A stretch of DNA of 49,430 nucleotides from assembly GCA_947625245.1 (NCBI GenBank), contig CANQNO010000011.1:1-49430 (forward strand), given 5' to 3'. Below the pieces are notes generated by a model. That model was not told the origin of the DNA. It saw nothing but the letters and a program-made list of their open reading frames with translations, and searched no databases. Made by a program: the position numbers and the translations under genes. Below are positions 1-7,976 of this stretch, one piece after another; the stretch's first letter is position 1, and the number at the start of each line of letters is the position of its first letter. This DNA comes from an uncultured Clostridia bacterium. Its GTDB lineage: Bacteria; Bacillota; Clostridia; Christensenellales; Borkfalkiaceae.

Positions 1-78
1 AAGGCGTTGCCCTTACGCCTTTTGAGAACTCTCGGTCAATCGCCCGCTTCGCGGGTCTCATATCCCTCGAAATGACAT
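1..78 (-). repeat. Dispersed repeat R1, partial copy at window edge
   Basis: This stretch reads, on the minus strand, as a palindrome-rich unit containing GTCATTTCGAGGGATATGAG followed by a short inverted repeat (CCCGCgaaGCGGG) and an AAGGCGTAAGGGCAACGCCTT hairpin. Near-identical units occur on the plus strand at 29763-29872 and 29919-30040. The copy is cut by the window start. Confidence 0.8.
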
Positions 79-108
79 CGCTCGTAATGGGCGCAGTAAT
101 TATTATAG

Positions 109-230
109 AAACCGCGGAGAAGCGAGCAAGACAAGGAGCCTGCGGATTTTGCGAAGGGAGCGTACAAAGAAGTACGTGACCAAGCAAAAACGTAAAGGCG
201 ACACAGTATTGCGACGCTTATACGCGGTTT
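109..230 (+). repeat. Dispersed repeat R2, about 122 bp, inverted termini
   Basis: The unit begins AAACCGCGGAGAAGCGAG and ends CGACGCTTATACGCGGTTT, so its ends are imperfect inverted repeats (AAACCGCG-N3-AAGCG). A closely related unit is at 7721-7841, a partial copy at 7879-7976, and a longer element with the same ends in reverse orientation at 29305-29760. It stops 7 bp short of the lysS stop codon. No target-site duplication is obvious. Confidence 0.8.
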
Positions 231-237
231 GCGGCAG

Positions 238-1752
238 TCATTTTTTGGGCTTCATAGTGGGAAACAACAACACATCCCTAATAGTGGGGCTGTCGGTTAA
301 CAGCATGACGAGCCTGTCGACCCCGAAACCCAAACCGCCCGTGGGGGGCATGCCGTATTCGAGCGCGGTGACAAAATCTTCGTCCACCTGCGCGTTGCAG
401 CCCGGTTCCTGACGGCGCTTTTCTTCGACCTGCTTAACAAAACGCTGTTTTTGGTCGATGGGGTCGTTGAGTTCGGAAAAGGCGTTGCCGAATTCGTGCC
501 CGCAGATAAAGTATTCGAAGCGTTGCGTGAACAGCGGTTCGTCCTCTTTGCGCTTTGCGAGCGGGGAATTTTCCACGGGATAATCGTATATGAACGTGGG
601 CTGGACAAGCTTATCTTCGACAAACTCGTCGAACAGCGCCAAAAGCACGTGTCCGCGGGTTGCGGCGTCGCCCTCTTTAACTTCCACGTTAAGGGCTTTG
701 GCGCAGGCGCGCGCGTCCGCGTCGCTCTGCCACAAGTCATAGTCCGCGCCGCAATATTTTTTTACGGCTTGTTTCATGGTAAGCCTTTCCCACTTTGAAA
801 AGTCTATTTCGGCGCCCTGGTAAACTATCTTTTCGCCGCCGCATACGTTGCGGGCAACCGTCTTATACATATCCTCGACAAGGTCCATCATGTCGAAATA
901 GTCGGAATAGGACTGATAGACTTCTATGGTGGTGAATTCGGGGTTGTGGAAGGCGTCCATGCCCTCGTTCCTGAAAATCCTGCCCACTTCGTAAACCCTT
1001 TCAAGACCGCCGACTATGCAGCGTTTGAGATACAGTTCTGTCTCTATTCTGAGGTACATGTCTATATCGAGGGCGTTATGGTGGGTTTTGAACGGCCGCG
1101 CCGCCGCGCCGATCTCAAGGGTGTTGAGGACGGGCGTATCCACTTCGAGGAAGCCGCGTCCGTCGAGAAAGGCGCGCAGCTCGCGAATAATGCGCGAACG
1201 CTTTATAAAGGTGCTCTTCACCTCGGGGTTGACTATAAGGTCGAGGTCGCGGCGGCGGTAACGGATGTCGGGGTTGGTGAGACCGTGCTGTTTTTCGGGC
1301 AAAGGCAAGAGGCATTTGGAGAGCATTTCGATATGGTTGCAATGCACCGAAATTTCGCCCGTCTGTGTTTTGAAAACATAGCCTTTAACGCCCACTATGT
1401 CGCCCAGATCGTAATCCTTTTTAAAGGACGCGTACTCTTCCTCGCCCACGTCGTCGCGGCGGACGTAAATCTGGATGAGCCCCGCGCCGTCGCGTAGATG
1501 CGAAAAGGACGCCTTGCCCATTATCCTGCGGGACATTAGCCTGCCCGCTATTGAAACTTCCTTGCCTTCGAGCGAAGAAAAGTTTTCAAAAATTTCGGCG
1601 GAACGGTGGGTCACGCCGTATTTAACTTTGACAAAGGGATTTTTGCCCTCTTCGGCAAGTTTATTTAATTTTTCGCGGCGGATAGCCGCCTGTTCGGCTA
1701 ACTGTTCGGCTTCTTCCGCTTCGGTGAGCGGGATTTGGTTGGTGTCGTTCAT
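238..1752 (-). CDS. lysS: Lysyl-tRNA synthetase, class II
   Basis: Charges tRNA-Lys with lysine in the cytoplasm using ATP. The 504-residue length is normal. An N-terminal OB-fold anticodon-binding domain (about residues 60-150) precedes the class II catalytic core, in which motif 2 is visible at 260-274 (FRNEGMDAFHNPEFT) and motif 3 near 472 (GGLGFGVDRL). The ATG at 1752 is chosen because homologs begin shortly before the helical extension seen here; an in-frame extension upstream would overlap the greA end. It lies 11 nt after greA with no strong Shine-Dalgarno sequence, suggesting translational coupling in a greA-lysS operon. Repeat R2 lies immediately downstream. Confidence 0.97.
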   Translation of the reverse strand: MNDTNQIPLTEAEEAEQLAEQAAIRREKLNKLAEEGKNPFVKVKYGVTHRSAEIFENFSSLEGKEVSIAGRLMSRRIMGKASFSHLRDGAGLIQIYVRRDDVGEEEYASFKKDYDLGDIVGVKGYVFKTQTGEISVHCNHIEMLSKCLLPLPEKQHGLTNPDIRYRRRDLDLIVNPEVKSTFIKRSRIIRELRAFLDGRGFLEVDTPVLNTLEIGAAARPFKTHHNALDIDMYLRIETELYLKRCIVGGLERVYEVGRIFRNEGMDAFHNPEFTTIEVYQSYSDYFDMMDLVEDMYKTVARNVCGGEKIVYQGAEIDFSKWERLTMKQAVKKYCGADYDLWQSDADARACAKALNVEVKEGDAATRGHVLLALFDEFVEDKLVQPTFIYDYPVENSPLAKRKEDEPLFTQRFEYFICGHEFGNAFSELNDPIDQKQRFVKQVEEKRRQEPGCNAQVDEDFVTALEYGMPPTGGLGFGVDRLVMLLTDSPTIRDVLLFPTMKPKK

Positions 1753-1763
1753 ATCTTGCACAC

Positions 1764-2234
1764 TCAATTGATTTTTTTGATTTTTAAGAAATAACTGCTG
1801 CCGTCGGGGCATTTAACTTCCACCCGCGCGCCCTCTTTTTTGTGCAAAAGGGCTCCGCCGACGGGCGATTCCACCGAAATTTTATTGTTTATGGCGTCCA
1901 CTTCGGTAACCGAAGTTATGGTGTACACTTCCTCTTCGCCCAGATCCTCGTCAAAGACGGTAACAACGCTCCCGAGGTGCACATAGCTCGAATCGGAAAC
2001 CTCTTCGCGCACGTCGGCGTTCTTTATCCTGTATTCGAGTTCGGCTATTTTGCCCTCGTTGGAACGCTGTTCTTCGCGCGCGGCGTCGTATTCGGCGTTT
2101 TCGGAAAGGTCGCCGTGGCTGCGCGCTTCTGCTATTCTCTCCACTATTTCATGGCGCTTGACCTTTACGAGATAGTCGAGCTCCTTTTTCAAATCCTCGT
2201 AATTTTTTTTGGTCATTACAATCAGTTCGGACAT
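1764..2234 (-). CDS. greA: Transcription elongation factor GreA
   Basis: Binds the RNA polymerase secondary channel and stimulates cleavage of backtracked RNA. At 156 residues it has the usual length: an N-terminal coiled coil containing the conserved GDLSENAEYDAAREEQ segment with its acidic tip, then an FKBP-like C-terminal domain (GSVVTV...ISVESPVGGALL...). The ATG at 2234 has an AGAGGT ribosome-binding site 8 nt upstream, while a longer in-frame start would run back into a hairpin. It is the first gene of a greA-lysS operon. A consensus sigma-A promoter (2312-2340) is separated from the gene by a terminator-like hairpin (2265-2302), so its expression may be set by leader termination. Confidence 0.97.
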   Translation of the reverse strand: MSELIVMTKKNYEDLKKELDYLVKVKRHEIVERIAEARSHGDLSENAEYDAAREEQRSNEGKIAELEYRIKNADVREEVSDSSYVHLGSVVTVFDEDLGEEEVYTITSVTEVDAINNKISVESPVGGALLHKKEGARVEVKCPDGSSYFLKIKKIN

Positions 2235-2264
2235 TTTAATACCTCTAATCGTGTTCTGGATAAA

Positions 2265-2302
2265 CAAAAGTGATTCCGGCAGCGACGGAATCACGCTTTT
2301 GT
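2265..2302 (-). terminator. Intrinsic terminator-like hairpin in the greA leader
   Basis: On the minus strand a 9-bp stem (GTGATTCCG with CGGAATCAC) has a 7-nt loop, is extended by A/T pairs, and is followed by TTTTGTTT. It would terminate the aspartate-aminotransferase transcript. It also lies between the greA promoter (2312-2340) and the greA start, so every greA transcript from that promoter must cross it. Confidence 0.75.
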
Positions 2303-2311
2303 TTCTGCTAT

Positions 2312-2340
2312 ATTATATAATCCGCCTTCAGCTTTGTCAA
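2312..2340 (-). promoter_or_regulatory. Consensus sigma-A promoter of greA-lysS
   Basis: The minus strand shows TTGACA, a 17-nt spacer, then TATAAT, an exact consensus match. The predicted start near 2305 is only a few nucleotides before the hairpin at 2302-2265. Confidence 0.85.
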
Positions 2341-2364
2341 GGAAAAACGGACAATAAACGATTT

Positions 2365-3534
2365 TTAAGACCGTTCGCCGAGAAAGCTTTCTATTCTCGA
2401 AACGGCTTCTATAAGCTGGTTCATGGAAGTTGCGTAACTGCAACGGATAAAGTTTTTGCCCGCCTTGCCGAACGCGCTCCCCGGCACTACGGCGAGCTTT
2501 TGCTTTTCGAGCAGGGCGTTTGCGAAAGTTTCGCCGTCCATGCCCGTGCTCTCCACCGAAGCAAAGATATAAAACGCACCTTTGGGCATAAAGCATTTCA
2601 GCCCCATGGAATTGAGGGAATTGGCGAGGAATTTGCCCCGTCTTTCGTACTCGTCGCGCATCTCCGCAACCGTGGAAAAGCCGTCCTCGAAGCCCTGTTT
2701 AAGGGCAGCCACAGCCGCGCGCTGGCTGACGTTGGGCGCGCAGAGTATGGTGTATTGGTGGATTTTGAACATAGCCTCGTCAATCTCTTTGGGCGCGCAC
2801 ACAAACCCAACGCGCCAGCCCGTCATGGCAAACGCCTTTGAAAATCCGTTGATGTACACCGTCCTCTCCGCCATACCGGGCAGAGCGGCTATCGAAAAGT
2901 GCTTTGCGCCGTAGGTGAGCTCGGCATAAATTTCGTCCGAAATGACCAAAAGGTCGTGCTTTTTTATGACGGGGACTATGGCTTCGAGCTGTTCTTTTGT
3001 CATAACCGCGCCCGTGGGGTTGTTGGGGAAAGGCAAAATAAGCGCCTTAGTGCGGGGGGTTATGCGCTTTTCGAGCATTTCGGGGGTGAGTATAAAGTCG
3101 TTTTCGTCGGTACACTCAACCGCCACGGGGTTGCCGCCCGAAAGCCAAACCGCGGGGGAATAAGAGACGTACGAAGGCTCCGGCACGAGTATTTCGTCGC
3201 CTATCTCGCAGATGGCGCGGAGAACAAGATCTATCGCCTCGCTCGCGCCTACGGTTATAAGTATGCGTTCGGGCGGGCATTCCACGCCGAAACGCTCCTT
3301 TATATAGCGCGAAGTGAGCGACCGCAGTTCGTCAAGTCCCCTGTTGCCGGTGTACTGCGTATAGCCGAGCTGTATGGAGTGAACGGCGGCTTCGCGCACG
3401 GTCCACGGGGTTATAAAGTCGGGCTCGCCCACACCCAAAGATATCGCGCCCTCCATTTTGTTTACGATATCAAAAAATTTACGTATGCCGCTGGGCTGCA
3501 AAGAACCCGCACGGGTGTTAACAAAATTCCTCAT
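2365..3534 (-). CDS. PLP-dependent class I aminotransferase, aspartate aminotransferase-like
   Basis: A 389-residue fold-type I aminotransferase, probably acting on aspartate, aromatic or branched amino acids. Diagnostic motifs are GVGEPDF (34-40), FPNNPTG (169-175), SDEIYAEL (199-206) and the Schiff-base lysine in FSKAFAMTGWRVG (Lys233); the C-terminal substrate-carboxylate arginine lies in NFIRCSYA. The ATG at 3534 follows CAGGTAA. It sits 30 nt downstream of an Lrp/AsnC regulator on the same strand, a common pairing in Clostridia that suggests amino-acid-responsive control. Exact substrate cannot be read from sequence. Confidence 0.92.
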   Translation of the reverse strand: MRNFVNTRAGSLQPSGIRKFFDIVNKMEGAISLGVGEPDFITPWTVREAAVHSIQLGYTQYTGNRGLDELRSLTSRYIKERFGVECPPERILITVGASEAIDLVLRAICEIGDEILVPEPSYVSYSPAVWLSGGNPVAVECTDENDFILTPEMLEKRITPRTKALILPFPNNPTGAVMTKEQLEAIVPVIKKHDLLVISDEIYAELTYGAKHFSIAALPGMAERTVYINGFSKAFAMTGWRVGFVCAPKEIDEAMFKIHQYTILCAPNVSQRAAVAALKQGFEDGFSTVAEMRDEYERRGKFLANSLNSMGLKCFMPKGAFYIFASVESTGMDGETFANALLEKQKLAVVPGSAFGKAGKNFIRCSYATSMNQLIEAVSRIESFLGERS

Positions 3535-3564
3535 AATAGTTACCTGTATTGCGGTTTGCGGGGG

Positions 3565-4056
3565 TCAAGCGTGTATGCTCACCCTGTCGTCTCCCTCGCC
3601 CGGCTTTATTTCGGCGCCCTCTACCTTGTACTTTCTCAAAATAAAGTGCGTGGATGTGGAAATTACCGTATCGCACGTGCAAATTTTTTCGGATACGAAC
3701 CTCGAAACGTTGCGCATGGAACTGCCGCGGACTATAACCACAAGGTCGTACCCGCCGCTTACGAGATAGAGGTTTTTGACCTCTTCGTACGCCACTATTT
3801 CGCGCGCGAGCTTTTCATAGCCGCGTCCGCGCTGTAAGTCCACCTTTACCTCTATGAACGCCTCCACCGCGTTTTCGTCGAATTCTTCGTCGTTTACTAT
3901 AGCTTTATAGCGCACGATTATGCCGCTCTTTTCAAGCGCGGAGATGCGCTCTTTCGCCTCGTCCTCGGTTATGCCCACGGCGGCGGCGATTTTTTTGGGG
4001 GTCAAACGCGAATCTTCCTGTAAAAGTCTGACTATTTCCCTGTCGGTTTTCTGCAT
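3565..4056 (-). CDS. Lrp/AsnC-family transcriptional regulator
   Basis: A 163-residue protein with an N-terminal winged helix-turn-helix (MQKTDREIVRLLQEDSRLTP, then KIAAAVGITEDEAKERISALEKSG) and a C-terminal RAM domain with the YDLVVIVRG strand typical of effector-binding octameric Lrp proteins. The ATG at 4056 is chosen over an upstream in-frame start because AAGGAAG lies just before it and the family starts here. It probably controls the adjacent aminotransferase in response to an amino acid. The opposite-strand gene at 4190 diverges from it. Confidence 0.92.
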   Translation of the reverse strand: MQKTDREIVRLLQEDSRLTPKKIAAAVGITEDEAKERISALEKSGIIVRYKAIVNDEEFDENAVEAFIEVKVDLQRGRGYEKLAREIVAYEEVKNLYLVSGGYDLVVIVRGSSMRNVSRFVSEKICTCDTVISTSTHFILRKYKVEGAEIKPGEGDDRVSIHA

Positions 4057-4154
4057 AAAAATTCTTCCTTTGAACGGGCGGCGGATTTTTTTCCGTCCGT
4101 TCTTAAATATTCTAACTTTTTTTCGGCGGATTGTCAACGGAATTGAAAAAACGA

Positions 4155-4183
4155 TTGCAACTTTGTGTGAATTTTTGTATAAT
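4155..4183 (+). promoter_or_regulatory. Promoter placing the transcript start at the ATG of the 4190 gene
   Basis: TTGCAA, 17 nt, TATAAT. The -10 box ends 6 nt before the ATG at 4190, so the predicted +1 is the A of the start codon and the mRNA would be leaderless. Confidence 0.75.
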
Positions 4184-4189
4184 CTTAAT

Positions 4190-4450
4190 ATGTTTAAAAT
4201 TTGGGCTAAAATTATAAAGGGCGAAAAAATAATTTCCCAGCTCGTTTACGAAAGGAACGAAAAATTTACCTACTCGCAGTTCTTCAACTATCTTTCGGAC
4301 ATTTGCGAGGGGCTGGATATCGCCACGCCCGTGCTCTTGAAAACCCATATTTTCAACTACGCCAAATTCGGCACGGTAAAATTTTTGCCGCGCGACTTTA
4401 CGGAGCCGCCCTCCTTCGACAAACTGGTCATCGAAAACATAAGGCGCTGA
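4190..4450 (+). CDS. Small conserved-looking protein of unknown function
   Basis: An 86-residue protein beginning MFKIWAKIIKGEKI and ending FDKLVIENIRR. It has no signal peptide or membrane segment and is a mixture of aromatic and charged residues, with a NYAKFGTVKFLPRDF motif towards the C-terminus. I recall similar short proteins in uncultured Clostridia but no function. The start is supported by a strong promoter (4155-4183) placed so close that no leader or Shine-Dalgarno is possible. Codon use matches neighbouring core genes. It diverges from the Lrp-type regulator. Confidence 0.7.
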   Translation: MFKIWAKIIKGEKIISQLVYERNEKFTYSQFFNYLSDICEGLDIATPVLLKTHIFNYAKFGTVKFLPRDFTEPPSFDKLVIENIRR

Positions 4451-4478
4451 ACGCTGTCTGCCGGCATATAAAAGCTAA

Positions 4479-4509
4479 GAAAGTCTCATACTGCACGTAT
4501 GAGACTTTC
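4479..4509 (+). other. Perfect 13-bp hairpin burying a start codon
   Basis: GAAAGTCTCATAC (4479-4491) pairs with GTATGAGACTTTC (4497-4509) around the loop TGCAC. The ATG of the downstream membrane protein (4499-4501) lies inside the 3' arm. No U-tract follows, so it is not a classical terminator. Confidence 0.7.
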
Positions 4510-4708
4510 GTGTATATTATGCGTTCTTATCCTCGTTGCCATAGGCATATGCGGGGGGATATACGCCTTTTCGGGCTTTGATTTACTGCTGTTTTTAAGC
4601 TTTTTCAACCGCACCGTCTACCGCAGCATACTCGCTACGGGGTTCGTAGCCGCGCTGTTCACCGTATACGCCCTTTTGGCTTTCAGACCCTTTAAGGGGC
4701 TTAAATAG
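4499..4708 (+). CDS. Small two-helix membrane protein, DUF378-like
   Basis: A 69-residue hydrophobic protein with two predicted membrane helices (about residues 4-26 and 44-62) separated by a short loop containing FDLLLFLSFFNRTVYRSILATG. The helix-GFDL-helix layout resembles DUF378 (YuzA) proteins, which have no known function. The only in-frame ATG is inside the 3' arm of a 13-bp hairpin and has no Shine-Dalgarno sequence, so translation may be conditional, perhaps opened by a ribosome or RNA polymerase context. It may be co-transcribed with the gene ending at 4450. Family assignment is tentative. Confidence 0.6.
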   Translation: MRLSCILCVLILVAIGICGGIYAFSGFDLLLFLSFFNRTVYRSILATGFVAALFTVYALLAFRPFKGLK

Positions 4709-4724
4709 CCTCAACTTTTAAAAA

Positions 4725-5663
4725 TCACACCGCCGAAACAAAGGAGTTCGCGCCCGTGTCCGCGTCCTGGTACATTATCCAAAATCCCTCGCCCAGCCTT
4801 GTCTTTGCGGGGAAAAAGGACGCCATCGAGCGCATGCTTTCGGGCGGTTCCGAAGGATTGTCCGAAGGTACGCCGTAACAGATATACCGCGGCGAATTTT
4901 CAAAATATATTACGCCGAAAACATAGAATTTGCCGTCGCCGTAACCTATTTCCACCCACCTCGAGCCGCTTATGGCGTTTTCGAGCGCGGTGCAGGCGGG
5001 ATACGCCGACAACAGCCCCTCTATTTCGGCTTTCATTTTTTCATAGAAATTTCCTCCGGCGAGCCCGTTTTTTTCGACAGCGCCAAAACTCTCTTCATTT
5101 TGGAAAAATCCCTGCCCGTCTTCTTTTTTTTCTTCATTTTCGCATACAGGCACACCGCCCTCATCAGTTTGGGCGAATTCATAATAATTGACCTCCGAAA
5201 TGGCTTCATCTTCGTACTTTGCCGCGGACGCGTCGCCCGTCTTTACGGCGGGAGGGGGTTCGGGCGGCTGTTTTGGGTTTAAGCTTTCCTCTTTGGTTTT
5301 TTCAAGGCGCTCTATTTCGGCTTTCAGCCCGAAAACTTCGGCTTGAAAATTTCCGCACACCGCCGAAGCCAAAAGCTGCACTCCGCCGTTTACATAGCAG
5401 ATTACCGCGGCAAACCCCGCGCTTGTGTCGAGGGACGACTTCCCCTCGAAAATACAGTTCTCCACCACCACCGTGTTTACGCCGTCGCCCACCGCGGCAA
5501 CGTATCTGCCCTCCGAAAGGGGGGCAAAATTTATGAGGTTTATCTCCACTTTGAGATTGGAAGAATACTTTTCGGCTTTCACAAGCCCCGAAAGCGCTCC
5601 CCCGTCGGCGGAAAAACCGTCCTTTATTCCCTTTATCACGGCTATATTTTTCGTGTAACTCAT
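4725..5663 (-). CDS. Hypothetical protein with acidic/proline linker
   Basis: A 312-residue soluble protein of unknown function. The N-terminal part (about 1-115) is a compact alpha/beta-looking region (SYTKNIAVIKGIKDGFS...VAAVGDGVNTVVVENC). It is followed by a short coiled coil (VFGLKAEIERLEKTKEES), a low-complexity acidic/proline linker (about 130-205), and a C-terminal domain (about 210-312) with WVEIGYGDGKFYVFGVIYF and ICYGVPSDNPSEPPES. No signal peptide or membrane segment is evident. The start lacks a Shine-Dalgarno and is preceded by very AT-rich sequence with TATGAT, so promoter and start are nearly fused. It converges with the DUF378-like gene and diverges from pckG. Confidence 0.75.
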   Translation of the reverse strand: MSYTKNIAVIKGIKDGFSADGGALSGLVKAEKYSSNLKVEINLINFAPLSEGRYVAAVGDGVNTVVVENCIFEGKSSLDTSAGFAAVICYVNGGVQLLASAVCGNFQAEVFGLKAEIERLEKTKEESLNPKQPPEPPPAVKTGDASAAKYEDEAISEVNYYEFAQTDEGGVPVCENEEKKEDGQGFFQNEESFGAVEKNGLAGGNFYEKMKAEIEGLLSAYPACTALENAISGSRWVEIGYGDGKFYVFGVIYFENSPRYICYGVPSDNPSEPPESMRSMASFFPAKTRLGEGFWIMYQDADTGANSFVSAV

Positions 5664-5767
5664 ATCGGTTATATCATATAATATTTTTTTTAATAATATA
5701 TGACCGTATTTGCCGTTTTGCGGGATTTTTTGACGATTTTATCCCCGCACAATTTACCGCTTTTGGG

Positions 5768-5796
5768 TTGCTTTTTTATAAGGCGTTTAGTATAAT
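5768..5796 (+). promoter_or_regulatory. Sigma-A promoter of pckG
   Basis: TTGCTT, 17 nt, TATAAT, followed by a short leader with AAAAAGGAG before the ATG at 5827. Confidence 0.75.
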
Positions 5797-5826
5797 GTAT
5801 TTGTATAAATAAAAAGGAGATTATTT

Positions 5827-7635
5827 ATGTCGCTTACCGAAAACAAAAAAGTACTTGAATTCGTGGAACAGAGCGCCGAACTCGCCCAACCCGAAGAAAT
5901 TGTGTGGATAGACGGCAGCAAAGCGCAGATAGAAAAACTCAAAGCGCAGGCGGTTAAGAGCGGGGAGCTGATTAAGCTCAACCAAAAACTTTTGCCCGAC
6001 TGCTATCTTCACCGCACCAAAGTCAACGATGTTGCCCGCGTTGAGGACAGAACCTTTATCTGTACCAAAAAGAGAGAGGACGCGGGTCCCGTAAACTACT
6101 GGATGGATCCCAAACAGGCGTACGAGCTTGCGGGGGAAATAGCCCGCGGCAGGATGAAAGGCAAAACAATGTACGTAATTCCCTATTCCATGGGCGTTGT
6201 GGGCAGCGACTTTGCCAAAATCGGCGTGGAAGTGACCGACTCCATTTACGTAGTGCTGAATATGTGCATAATGACCCGCGTGGGAAAAATGTGCCTCGAC
6301 TCGCTGGGCAAGAACGGCGATTTTATAAAGGGCTTCCATGCAAGCTGCGATATAGACGCCGAAAAGAGATATATAATGCACTTTCCCGAAGACAACACAA
6401 TAATTTCGGTCAACTCGGCATACGGCGGCAACGTGCTTTTGGGCAAAAAGTGCTTTGCTTTGAGAATTGCCTCCTATCTCGGCAAAACCGAAGGCTGGAT
6501 GGCGGAACACATGCTTATTTTGGGCGTGACCTTCCCCGACGGCGAAAAGAAGTACGTTGCGGCGGCTTTCCCTTCGGCTTGCGGAAAGACCAACCTCGCA
6601 ATGCTGATACCCCCCGAACATTACACGAAGAAGGGATTTAAAGTGGAGTGCGTGGGCGACGATATCGCCTGGATACGCGTAGGCGAGGACGGCAGGCTTT
6701 GGGCGGTCAACCCCGAAAACGGATTCTTCGGCGTTGCGCCCGGCACGAACGAACACTCCAACTTCAACGCGCTGGCTTCCACTAAGCAAGGCACGATATT
6801 CACAAACGTTGCGCTTAACACCGACGATAAGACGGTCTGGTGGGAAGGGCTTACAAAGGAACTCCCCCGCCATGTTATAGACTGGACGGGCAAGCCGTGG
6901 GATCCCGATAAGTTCGACAAAAAGGACAAGAGCACCTGCGCCGCACATCCCAACAGCCGTTTCACCGCACCCGCGCAAAACTGCCCCTGCGTTTCGCCCG
7001 AATTCAACTCCAAAAAAGGCGTACCCCTTTCCGCTATAATCTTCGGCGGAAGAAGAGCTTCCACCACCCCCCTCGTATATCAGTCGAGGGACTGGAACCA
7101 CGGCGTGTTTGTGGGCTCTGCGATGTCGTCCGAAACCACCGCCGCGGCGGCGGGCGCGACGGGCGTTTTGCGCCACGACCCCATGGCAATGAAACCCTTT
7201 GCGGGATACCATATGGGCGATTACTTTGCGCATTGGATAGAAATGGGCAAAAAAGTCAAAAACCCGCCCAAAATCTTTAACGTCAACTGGTTCAGGCAGG
7301 ATAAGGACGGCAACTTTATGTGGCCGGGCTTCGGCGACAATATGCGCGTTCTGGAATGGATATTAAAGAGATGCGACGGGAAAGTCGGCGCCGACGAAAC
7401 GCCTATAGGCTTTGTACCCCGCGCAGAGGATATCGATCTTACGGGGCTTGACTACGAGATTTCGGCAGGCAGACCTTTTGGCGTGGAAGATTTGAGAGAG
7501 ATACTTAAAATCGACAAAAAACTTTGGGCGAAAGAAGCCGAAGAAATAGAGGGATATTACAAGGGCACCATAAAAGACCGCATCCCCGAAGAATTGTGGG
7601 AGTGTCTGGAAACCCTTAAAAAGAATTGCAGGTAA
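5827..7635 (+). CDS. pckG: Phosphoenolpyruvate carboxykinase, GTP-type
   Basis: Interconverts oxaloacetate + GTP and PEP + GDP + CO2, linking the C4 acid pool to glycolysis or gluconeogenesis; in anaerobes it often runs towards oxaloacetate. The 602 residues match the GTP family. The phosphate loop FPSACGKTNLAM carries the catalytic Cys252, the metal-binding VGDDIAW segment follows, then GFFGVAPGT and the GRRASTTPLVYQSRDW region. The start is fixed by AAGGAG. The gene is monocistronic, with its own promoter (5768-5796) and a strong terminator (7650-7680). Confidence 0.97.
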   Translation: MSLTENKKVLEFVEQSAELAQPEEIVWIDGSKAQIEKLKAQAVKSGELIKLNQKLLPDCYLHRTKVNDVARVEDRTFICTKKREDAGPVNYWMDPKQAYELAGEIARGRMKGKTMYVIPYSMGVVGSDFAKIGVEVTDSIYVVLNMCIMTRVGKMCLDSLGKNGDFIKGFHASCDIDAEKRYIMHFPEDNTIISVNSAYGGNVLLGKKCFALRIASYLGKTEGWMAEHMLILGVTFPDGEKKYVAAAFPSACGKTNLAMLIPPEHYTKKGFKVECVGDDIAWIRVGEDGRLWAVNPENGFFGVAPGTNEHSNFNALASTKQGTIFTNVALNTDDKTVWWEGLTKELPRHVIDWTGKPWDPDKFDKKDKSTCAAHPNSRFTAPAQNCPCVSPEFNSKKGVPLSAIIFGGRRASTTPLVYQSRDWNHGVFVGSAMSSETTAAAAGATGVLRHDPMAMKPFAGYHMGDYFAHWIEMGKKVKNPPKIFNVNWFRQDKDGNFMWPGFGDNMRVLEWILKRCDGKVGADETPIGFVPRAEDIDLTGLDYEISAGRPFGVEDLREILKIDKKLWAKEAEEIEGYYKGTIKDRIPEELWECLETLKKNCR

Positions 7636-7649
7636 AAATATTTAATTAT

Positions 7650-7680
7650 AAAACAGTCGGCATTTTCTGCCGACTGTTTT
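7650..7680 (+). terminator. Intrinsic terminator after pckG
   Basis: AAACAGTCGGCA and TGCCGACTGTTTT form a 12-bp stem with a short T-rich loop, 15 nt after the pckG stop codon. Confidence 0.85.
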
Positions 7681-7720
7681 AAATTGAAAACTGTTTTCTG
7701 TATTTATCTAAAAAAGTAGA

Positions 7721-7841
7721 AAACCGCGGAGAAGCGAGCAAGACAAGGAGGGCGCGTAAACGACGAAGGGAGCGTACAAATTAGTACGTGACCGAGGAGT
7801 GCGTAAGCCCGACGCCGTATTGCGACGCTTATACGCGGTTT
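7721..7841 (+). repeat. Dispersed repeat R2, about 121 bp
   Basis: Same ends as the unit at 109-230 (AAACCGCGGAGAAGCGAG to GACGCTTATACGCGGTTT), with a diverged middle. Its 3' half begins a 98-bp tandem duplication that continues to about 7976. Confidence 0.8.
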
Positions 7842-7976
7842 ACGGGAGTTGCGGGAGCTAACCCAACCACGGCAAAAATTAGTACGTGACCGAGGAGTGC
7901 GTAAGCCCGACACAGTATTGCGACGCTTATACGCGGTTTACGGGAGTTGCGGGAGCTAACCCAGCCACGGCAACAT
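7781..7976 (+). repeat. 98-bp tandem duplication from R2
   Basis: Two nearly identical 98-bp units start with TTAGTACGTGACCGAGGAGT at 7781 and 7879 and differ at only a few positions. Each ends with CGGGAGTTGCGGGAGCTAAC and CCACGGCAA. The second unit overlaps the 3' end of the transporter gene at 7927-8472. Confidence 0.85.

Noticed and set aside
5821-7233. 470-codon frame antisense to pckG
   Set aside because: The plus strand encodes a complete, unmistakable PEP carboxykinase; the antisense frame is low-complexity in pattern and has no start signals.
7721-7976. Possible CRISPR-like tandem repeats
   Set aside because: Only two 98-bp units occur, without short spacers or cas genes; they are R2-derived duplications.
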